Shown here: in pieces, positions 58,273 to 64,000 of the stretch
Layout: every line of letters starts with the position of its first letter
Numbering within the stretch: position 1 is the stretch's first letter
Assembly: GCF_002005205.3 (NCBI RefSeq)
Contig: NZ_CP019701.2
Coordinates: forward strand, 2,911,001 to 2,975,000
Length of the DNA: 64,000 bases
Origin: Rhizobium rhizogenes
Lineage (GTDB): Bacteria; Pseudomonadota; Alphaproteobacteria; Rhizobiales; Rhizobiaceae
Reading direction: 5' to 3'
Translations under genes and position numbers: made by a program
The notes under the pieces: generated by a model
What the model was told of the DNA's origin: nothing
The model's database searches: none
The model's input: the letters and a program-made list of their open reading frames with translations, nothing else

Positions 58273-59562
58273 TTATGCTTTGCGTTTCATCAAGCAGAAG
58301 AAGAAACCGTCCGTATCTGTGGTTGCAGGCGTCAGCGTCACTGTCTTTCCGTCAGAGGAATGCGGTTTGTTCGCATTTGCACCGAAAGTCGTCTGCCAGC
58401 GCTCCAGAGCAGAACCGATGACAAATTCGGGATTTTCCTCGCAGAAACGCCGGACCTGCTGTTCGTTTTCTTCAGGCAGAACGGAACAGGTGACATAAAG
58501 CAGTTCGCCGCCCGGGCGCACGAAACCTTTGGCCTGTGAAAGCGCTTCGCCCTGCTGCTGCACGCGCTCTTCCAGATTGCGTGCCGTCAGCCGCCATTTG
58601 GTGTCGGGGCGCCGCCGCCATGTTCCGGTGCCGGTGCAGGGCGCGTCGACCAGAACGCGGTCGAATTTTTCCTGAAATGGCGTAAGGCCCGCTGTGCGGT
58701 CATGAACCTGCACATTGCGCGTACCGGCCCGCTTCAGCCGCTCGATGATCGGCGCGAGACGCTTGCGGTCGGCATCGAAGGCGTGGACCTGACCCTTGTT
58801 GTTCATGCTGGCGGCCATGGCCAGCGTCTTGCCGCCGCCACCGGCGCAATAATCGAGGATCTGCTCGCCCTCATGCGCGCCGGCGAGATCGGCAACGATC
58901 TGCGAACCCTCGTCCTGTACCTCGAACCAGCCCTTCTGGAAGGAGAGTTCGGCGGTCACATTCGGCAGGCGGGAAGGGCCTTCACCGGCGGGGATACGCA
59001 CACCCTGCCGGGCGATCCGGGTGGCTTCCGCGCCGCTTTCCTCAAGCGCCTTCAAGACTTTTTCGCGGGTTGCCTTCAGCGTGTTGGCGCGCAGGTCGAG
59101 GGTCGGCCGCTCGTTCAGCGCCTGTGCCTCGGCGAGCCAACGCTCTCCGAATGCCGCTTCGAAGGAAGCCTGCACCCATTCGGGAATATCGCCCTGAATA
59201 TGGGCCGGTGCATCACCGAGGGAACGGGAGAGAAAGGCCTGCTGCCTTTCCGCATCAGGTGCGGGGGGAGCGAACTTGTCGCCATCGAATTCCGCCGCCA
59301 GTTCCGAAAAGCTTTTGCCCCATTGCCGCAGCAGCACGGCATAACCAAGCGAGGCGGCGCTGTCGTCATCCATCAGCCAGGCGTGCGACAGTTTCATGCG
59401 CAACGCGTCATAGACGATGTTGCCGATTGCGGCCCTGTCGCCGGAACCCGCAAAACGATGGGCAAGGCCCCAATCCTTCAGAGCATCGGCGACGGGACGC
59501 CTGCGTCCCTCAATATCCGCCAATACTTCGATCGCTCCGGCCAAACGCCCGCCCAAACGCAT
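58273..59562 (-). CDS. RsmB/NOP family rRNA (cytosine-5) methyltransferase
   Basis: A 429-residue protein. The C-terminal catalytic domain has SAM motif ILDYCAGGGGKTLAMA, motif IV VLVDAPCTGTGTWRRRPD and the second cysteine in YVTCSVLPEENEQQV. The N-terminal part resembles the NusB-like RNA-binding region. It methylates cytosines in rRNA. Normal length. Confidence 0.92.
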   Translation of the reverse strand: MRLGGRLAGAIEVLADIEGRRRPVADALKDWGLAHRFAGSGDRAAIGNIVYDALRMKLSHAWLMDDDSAASLGYAVLLRQWGKSFSELAAEFDGDKFAPPAPDAERQQAFLSRSLGDAPAHIQGDIPEWVQASFEAAFGERWLAEAQALNERPTLDLRANTLKATREKVLKALEESGAEATRIARQGVRIPAGEGPSRLPNVTAELSFQKGWFEVQDEGSQIVADLAGAHEGEQILDYCAGGGGKTLAMAASMNNKGQVHAFDADRKRLAPIIERLKRAGTRNVQVHDRTAGLTPFQEKFDRVLVDAPCTGTGTWRRRPDTKWRLTARNLEERVQQQGEALSQAKGFVRPGGELLYVTCSVLPEENEQQVRRFCEENPEFVIGSALERWQTTFGANANKPHSSDGKTVTLTPATTDTDGFFFCLMKRKA

Positions 59563-59623
59563 TGTCTACCTCATTTTGCTGATAAGCCCGGTAGGTAGAC
59601 GCGAATGGCGGCGAGGGCAAGGC

Positions 59624-59992
59624 TCAATCGGCCTTGACGACCTCGTAGCAAACCTTGGCGGTGCCGGAATTGATCATGCCGATGTTTTTGGCGGCAGCCT
59701 TGGAAAGATCGAGAACGCGGCCCTTGATGAACGGACCGCGGTCATTGATGCGGACAATCACGGCCTTGCCGTTGCGCGCATTGGTGACCTTGACCTTGGT
59801 GCCGAACCGCAAGGAGCGGTGAGCGGCGGTCAGGTTGGCGGCGTTCATACGCTCGCCCGAAGCAGTCTTGGAGGTCAACGCATACCACGATGCGCCTCCG
59901 CAACCATTTGCCGCATTCGCCTGAAGAGGCGCGATGATGGAACAGGCGGCTATAGTTGCAGCGGTGAAAGTTATACGACGGATATTCAACAA
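59624..59992 (-). CDS. RlpA-like double-psi beta-barrel protein, exported
   Basis: A 122-residue protein with a signal peptide (cleavage near LQANAANG), the ASWYALTS start and the RlpA core [29 protein letters not shown]. RlpA proteins bind or cleave naked glycan strands at the septum. It lacks the C-terminal SPOR domain, so it is the short form. Confidence 0.9.
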   Translation of the reverse strand: MLNIRRITFTAATIAACSIIAPLQANAANGCGGASWYALTSKTASGERMNAANLTAAHRSLRFGTKVKVTNARNGKAVIVRINDRGPFIKGRVLDLSKAAAKNIGMINSGTAKVCYEVVKAD

Positions 59993-60419
59993 ACTGTGCT
60001 TCCCTGAAAATCGGCCCCGCGCCGATTGATTGTGCCCTTGCTAAACGACCATTGACTGGTCTGAACGCCTTTTGATGCGAGATTGTAGGGCGAGGGAAAA
60101 ATGGCGAAAAAAAGCTGAGCTCAAATCACGAACTGTTACAGCCTGTAATATTCGTGATTATTAGCCGAAAAGACGTCCTTGTGGCGCCCTGCTGCGGAAA
60201 TGGAAAAAATACCGCAGAATCAACGCACAATCGGAATGTTGTTGCAAGTCACGGCTTCGTGAATCCACTTCACGAAATGTGAGTGAAATATTTTTCTAAT
60301 CACTACGATTTTAGCCAATTTTGTTTGGTTAATAAAATCCTAATTGACCGAAATGCGACGAAAACCATCCGCGAAAACGGCTTTGGAAGGATTTTTCATC
60401 GCTTTCGGCTGGTTGGTTT
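59993..60419. other. Long A+T-rich intergenic region with two dyads sharing one half-site
   Basis: This 427-bp stretch holds no convincing gene. AATCACGAA (60124-60132) and TTCGTGATT (60151-60159) form one dyad, and TTACAG-C-CTGTAA (60136-60148) sits at its centre. TTCGTGAA-TCCAC-TTCACGAA (60256-60276) is a second dyad with the same TCACGAA half-site. They are upstream of the divergent-side RlpA gene. Confidence 0.65.
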
Positions 60420-61292
60420 TCAGCCTCGCCAGAGGCCGGTTTCCCACAGGTGTTTCAGGGAGGATCTGTACTCCGGAAAACGGAAATCGAAACCGAGGCC
60501 GCGTATCCTGGCATTGGAAACGCGCTTGTTCTCACCGTAGAAGGAGCGTGCCATCGGCGTCAGGTCGGCGGTTTCGAATGCCTGTTCGGGCGGCGGTTCC
60601 ACGTCCATCAGCGTGGCGGCGAAGCTCACCACATCCTGCGGCGGGCAGGGTTGGTCATCGGTCACGTTGAAGATGCCGCGTTCATTCTTCCGTGCCAGAA
60701 AAGCAAGTGCGGCACCGATATCCTCGACGCGGATGCGATTGAAGACCTGGTCCTTCTTCACCAGCCGCCGTGCCGTTCCCTTCTCGAAATTCATGAAGGC
60801 GTTGCGTCCCGGGCCATAAATTCCCGACAGGCGCAGGATGGAAAGCGGCACATTTGCTTTTTCGGCAATGGCCGCCCAGGCAGTTTCAGCGGCGACCCGC
60901 TCCACGGAACGGGCGGAGACCGGGCGGCAGGGGCTTTTCTCATCCACCCACGCGCCGTTATGGTCGCCATAAACGCCGACGGTGGAGAGATAAGCCATCC
61001 ATTCCAGCTTCGGCAGGAAGCGTTTCGGATCGTCGCCCAGCAGCGCCAGCAACGGATCGCCTTGTCTGCCGGGCGCGATGGACTGGACGAGATGTGTGAC
61101 ATTGCCCATCGCTGCGATGAGATCGTCATTGAGATGTACGCCGTCGAAAAGGAACGGTGCCATGCCTGCGGCAGTGAGGTCCGGGAACTTGTCTTCACTG
61201 CGCGTTGTACCGGAAATAGTACCAGCCTCGGTTTTCAGCGCGTTGGCGATGGCTTTACCCGAATATCCCGCGCCAAAAATCATCACCTGCAT
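60420..61292 (-). CDS. NAD-dependent epimerase/dehydratase-like (YeeZ-type) protein
   Basis: A 290-residue Rossmann-fold protein (MQVMIFGAGYSGKAIANALK) with an atypical short-chain fold: YLSTVGVYGDHNGAWVDE replaces the usual SYK triad and SILRLSGIYGPGRNA follows. The substrate is unknown. It starts 3 bp after queG, in the same operon. Confidence 0.85.
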   Translation of the reverse strand: MQVMIFGAGYSGKAIANALKTEAGTISGTTRSEDKFPDLTAAGMAPFLFDGVHLNDDLIAAMGNVTHLVQSIAPGRQGDPLLALLGDDPKRFLPKLEWMAYLSTVGVYGDHNGAWVDEKSPCRPVSARSVERVAAETAWAAIAEKANVPLSILRLSGIYGPGRNAFMNFEKGTARRLVKKDQVFNRIRVEDIGAALAFLARKNERGIFNVTDDQPCPPQDVVSFAATLMDVEPPPEQAFETADLTPMARSFYGENKRVSNARIRGLGFDFRFPEYRSSLKHLWETGLWRG

Positions 61293-61295
61293 GTT

Positions 61296-62447
61296 TCACG
61301 CCTCTGCCTGTTGCCATTCCATTTCCACCTCCGGATCATGTTCCGGGGCGCGGCCGGCAGAGTATGTACGGAATTCTTCCCTGTCCATAAGCCGTGACAA
61401 AGCCCATGCCGCCATGCCACGCACTTCCGGCGAAGGGTCGGTTTCGGCCAGCGTCTTGCATTGTTCCATAAATTGGCGGTCTGCGGAGTTGCCCGCCGCG
61501 ATCAGCACATTGCGGACAAAACGATTGCGGCCGATGCGCTTGACGGGCGAGCCGCTGAAGAAGCTGCGAAAGGCGGTGTCGTCCAGCGTCAGCAGGAAGG
61601 CGATGGAGGGCTCCTTCAAATCCTCACGCGCCTGCAACTTCATCTCGGAGGCGCTGGCCGCGAATTTGTTCCACGGACAGGCGGCAAGGCAATCATCGCA
61701 GCCATAGATGCGGTTGCCGATCATCGGCCGGAATTCGTGCGGGATCGGTCCCTTGTGTTCGATGGTGAGATAGGAGATGCAGCGGCGCGCATCCAGCTGA
61801 TAGGGCGCGGGAAAAGCCGCGGTGGGACAGGCATCGAGACAGGCGCGGCAGGAGCCGCAATGGTCCTTCTCCGCCTCATCGAGACAGAGCTCGGCGGTGG
61901 TGAACATGCTGCCGAGAAACAGCCAGGAGCCATGTGTGCGGCTGACGAGATTGGTATGCTTGCCCTGCCAGCCAAGCCCTGCGGCGGCGGCGAGCGGCTT
62001 TTCCATCACCGGCGCGGTATCGACAAAGACCTTTACGTCCTCGCCGGCACGTGCCGCAAAACGGGTGGCGATTTCCTTCAGCCGCCCCTTGATAATGTCG
62101 TGATAATCGCGATTGCGGGCATAGACCGAAATGGCCGCCCTGTCCGGTTTGGAAAGCAGGGCGCGCGGGTCTTCCTCCGGGCCATAATTGAGGCCGAACA
62201 TGACGATGGAGCGCACATCGCCCCACAGCGTTTTCGGCTCCGCCCGGCGGGCTTCCGTTTCCTCCATCCACGCCATTGTGCCGTGGTAACCGCTGTCGAG
62301 AAACAGTCTCAGCCGCTCCGGCGCCAGCGGAATACTGTCCGGTGCGGTGATGCGGCAAAGATCGAAGCCAAGCGAAAGCGCTTCCTGGCGGACGAAATCC
62401 GTCAGCTTGCGCGCGCGTATCCGCTGCTTGTCGGTGGCGACGTCGAT
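61296..62447 (-). CDS. queG: Epoxyqueuosine reductase QueG, non-canonical start
   Basis: QueG reduces epoxyqueuosine in tRNA in the last step of queuosine synthesis, using cobalamin and two [4Fe-4S] clusters. The cluster cysteines are in [16 protein letters not shown] and [11 protein letters not shown]. The reading frame continues past the first ATG (62276) with expected N-terminal sequence ([19 protein letters not shown]), yet no ATG, GTG or TTG occurs before the in-frame stop at 62466. The coordinate given uses an ATC eight bases after GGGAG; this is a guess. Confidence 0.85.
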   Translation of the reverse strand: MDVATDKQRIRARKLTDFVRQEALSLGFDLCRITAPDSIPLAPERLRLFLDSGYHGTMAWMEETEARRAEPKTLWGDVRSIVMFGLNYGPEEDPRALLSKPDRAAISVYARNRDYHDIIKGRLKEIATRFAARAGEDVKVFVDTAPVMEKPLAAAAGLGWQGKHTNLVSRTHGSWLFLGSMFTTAELCLDEAEKDHCGSCRACLDACPTAAFPAPYQLDARRCISYLTIEHKGPIPHEFRPMIGNRIYGCDDCLAACPWNKFAASASEMKLQAREDLKEPSIAFLLTLDDTAFRSFFSGSPVKRIGRNRFVRNVLIAAGNSADRQFMEQCKTLAETDPSPEVRGMAAWALSRLMDREEFRTYSAGRAPEHDPEVEMEWQQAEA

Positions 62448-62526
62448 GGTCGTTTCTCCCGAGGATTATTCTGCGACATATATAGGCGCAGCCGCAGGCT
62501 GCAGCAAACAACCGGGAGATAGGGGC

Positions 62527-63219
62527 TTAAAAATCCAGATCGGCGTAGTGGGAGGAGGGGGCGAGGCGCGGAATGCGCTCGCTCAGGAAGGGCCGGAAGG
62601 AGGGGCGGGATTTCACCCGCTGATACCATTCCTTGACGATCGGTGCTTCAAGCCAGTTGATCTCGCCGAGGTAGTCCAGCACCGAAACAGCCGAAGCGGC
62701 GGCAAGGTCGGCATAGCTCAGCCGGTCACCGGCCAGCCATGTGCGCGAACCCGCCAGCCATTCCAGATATTTGATGTGCTGGCGGATATTGTTGCGGGCG
62801 GTGCGCAGCAGCTTGGAATCCGGAGGCCCGCCACCCTGCGCTGTTGTCATCTGCAATTTGTAAACCCGCTCCCGCACCAGCGGCCGGGTCACGTCATTTT
62901 CCATCTTCTGCAGAAACCATTCCGTCAGACGGCGGATTTCCGCCCGCTGAAACGGGTCTTCCGCCAGAAGCCGCCTGTCGCGCTTTAAAACCCCATGCGT
63001 TTCGTCAAGAAACTCGGCAAGCACGTAAGGCCCGCTCAGGGAGCGCATATTGTCATCCAGATAGACCGGCAGGGTGCCGGCCGGATTGAGCGCCAGAAAC
63101 TCCCGTCGTCTTTCCCACGGCTGCTCTTCCACGAGATCGGTCTGGAACCCGTATTCTGCGAGGATCAGACGAACGAACCGGGATGCGGTCGACATCGGAG
63201 AATGGTAGAGAGTGGGCAT
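62527..63219 (-). CDS. Glutathione S-transferase-fold protein (FzlA-like)
   Basis: A 230-residue GST-fold protein. The N-terminal thioredoxin half (MPTLYHSPMSTASRFVRLILAEYG, NPAGTLPVYLDD) lacks a clear catalytic Ser/Cys arrangement, and the C-terminal helical half ends RIPRLAPSSHYADLDF. It resembles FzlA, the FtsZ-binding division factor of alphaproteobacteria, in length and start; this is an inference. It heads the queG/epimerase group and faces uppP. Confidence 0.8.
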   Translation of the reverse strand: MPTLYHSPMSTASRFVRLILAEYGFQTDLVEEQPWERRREFLALNPAGTLPVYLDDNMRSLSGPYVLAEFLDETHGVLKRDRRLLAEDPFQRAEIRRLTEWFLQKMENDVTRPLVRERVYKLQMTTAQGGGPPDSKLLRTARNNIRQHIKYLEWLAGSRTWLAGDRLSYADLAAASAVSVLDYLGEINWLEAPIVKEWYQRVKSRPSFRPFLSERIPRLAPSSHYADLDF

Positions 63220-63377
63220 AGGTACTCAATTTTTACGATTGGTTGCCATGATCGGCATTTGCCGGAAAACTTTTTCAGTTTCGCTTCATCAAGACGCTAT
63301 AAGAGCTTGGCTACTTTAAAACAAGTTTAACGCAATTGCTTTCCATTGCCGCTTCCCCCTGAAAAGAAGGATACCTC

Positions 63378-64000
63378 ATGGGTGACCAATCGATCATCAG
63401 CGCGCTTCTGCTGGGCATTATCGAGGGTCTGACGGAGTTCATCCCCGTTTCCTCAACGGCGCATGTGCTGCTGGCCGGGCACTTCCTCGGCTTCAAATCG
63501 CCCGGCAACACCTTTGCCGTCCTCATTCAGCTCGGTGCGATCCTCGCAATCCTTCTTGTTTATTTTCAAAAGCTTGTATCGATCGCGCTCGCCCTGCCAA
63601 ACAGCGCCAGGGCGCGCCGCTTCGTGCTGGCCGTCGCGCTCGCCTTCCTGCCGGCGGCGGTTATCGGCGCACTGGCGCATGATTTCATCAAGACGGTGCT
63701 GTTCGAAACGCCGATGCTCATTTGTGTGGTGCTGATTATTGGCGGCGTCATATTGCTCGCGGTCGACCGCATGCCGCTGAAGCCGAAATATACCGACATC
63801 ATGGACTATCCGCCGTCGCTCGCCTTCAAGATCGGCCTCTTCCAGTGCCTTGCGATGATTCCCGGCACCTCGCGCTCGGGCGCCACCATCGTCGGTTCGC
63901 TGCTGATGGGCACGGACAAGCGCTCCGCCGCCGAGTTCTCGTTTTTCCTGGCGATGCCGACCATGCTCGGCGCCTTCACGCTGGATCTCTACAAGAACCG
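63378..64000 (+). CDS. uppP: Undecaprenyl-diphosphatase, N-terminal part (cut by window end)
   Basis: The first 207 residues are visible and the frame is open at the window end. Both family motifs are present: [14 protein letters not shown] near residue 16 and [13 protein letters not shown] near residue 165. The protein is a polytopic inner-membrane enzyme that dephosphorylates undecaprenyl pyrophosphate for cell-wall synthesis and gives bacitracin resistance. Confidence 0.95.
   Translation, partial: MGDQSIISALLLGIIEGLTEFIPVSSTAHVLLAGHFLGFKSPGNTFAVLIQLGAILAILLVYFQKLVSIALALPNSARARRFVLAVALAFLPAAVIGALAHDFIKTVLFETPMLICVVLIIGGVILLAVDRMPLKPKYTDIMDYPPSLAFKIGLFQCLAMIPGTSRSGATIVGSLLMGTDKRSAAEFSFFLAMPTMLGAFTLDLYKN

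Overview
The window is a piece of a Rhizobiaceae chromosome, most likely Agrobacterium or a close relative. The signs are a truncated haemoglobin next to an Irr-box-controlled membrane ferritin (mbfA), the infC-rpmI-rplT and pheS-pheT clusters, a GST-fold protein of the FzlA type beside queG and uppP, and overall high G+C content with tightly packed genes. No rRNA, tRNA or CRISPR array was seen.

Layout. 0-6.3 kb: acetyltransferase (cut by the window edge), secreted hydrolase with a divergent membrane-anchored AraC regulator, orphan TRAP binding protein, haemoglobin/mbfA iron-stress pair, and a periplasmic transglutaminase-like protease. 6.3-13.3 kb: translation genes (infC with an ATT start, rpmI, rplT, a kinase-like gene coupled to pheS, pheT). 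13.3-31.3 kb: ordinary accessory metabolism: aldo/keto reductases, LysR, AraC, GntR, MarR and TetR regulators with visible operators, xseA, a sugar-acid dehydratase, a drug/metabolite exporter and an M29 peptidase. 49.7-64 kb: guaA, a nucleosidase, TspO, a four-gene iron-related operon (imelysin, di-haem DUF1111 protein, imelysin, DUF1513), an rRNA methyltransferase, RlpA, and a GST/queG/epimerase group ending in uppP.

Between these lies an 18.4 kb island (about 31,344-49,717) that looks like an integrative element placed at the 3' end of guaA. A 10-bp direct repeat, ATTCCCACTC, marks both ends. One copy is the last codons of guaA; the other still carries the sequence that would have been the original guaA stop codon and terminator. 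Five perfect copies of ATACCGTCA lie just inside the two ends, laid out like recombinase arm sites, but no integrase gene remains. A truncated IS21-type element (istA tail, istB with an internal deletion) and a cluster of five short hairpins sit near the guaA end.

The cargo is an apparent anti-phage locus read leftwards. An AbiEi/AbiEii-type toxin-antitoxin pair with its own operator comes first. A compact five-gene operon of 15 kb follows: a 1722-residue YprA/MrfA-type helicase with a DUF1998-like C-terminus, a 922-residue SNF2 helicase, a 1450-residue Eco57I-like adenine methylase, a Rad50-like ATPase with a zinc-hook CxxC, and an HNH endonuclease. The set overlaps DISARM (SNF2 helicase, methylase, helicase plus DUF1998) and Druantia (single large DUF1998 helicase) but matches neither: there is no phospholipase-D nuclease, DrmA and DrmB functions seem fused in one chain, and ATPase plus HNH genes complete the operon. 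It is best described as a DISARM-related (ARMADA-like) system with an unusual effector pair. Function is inferred from domains only.
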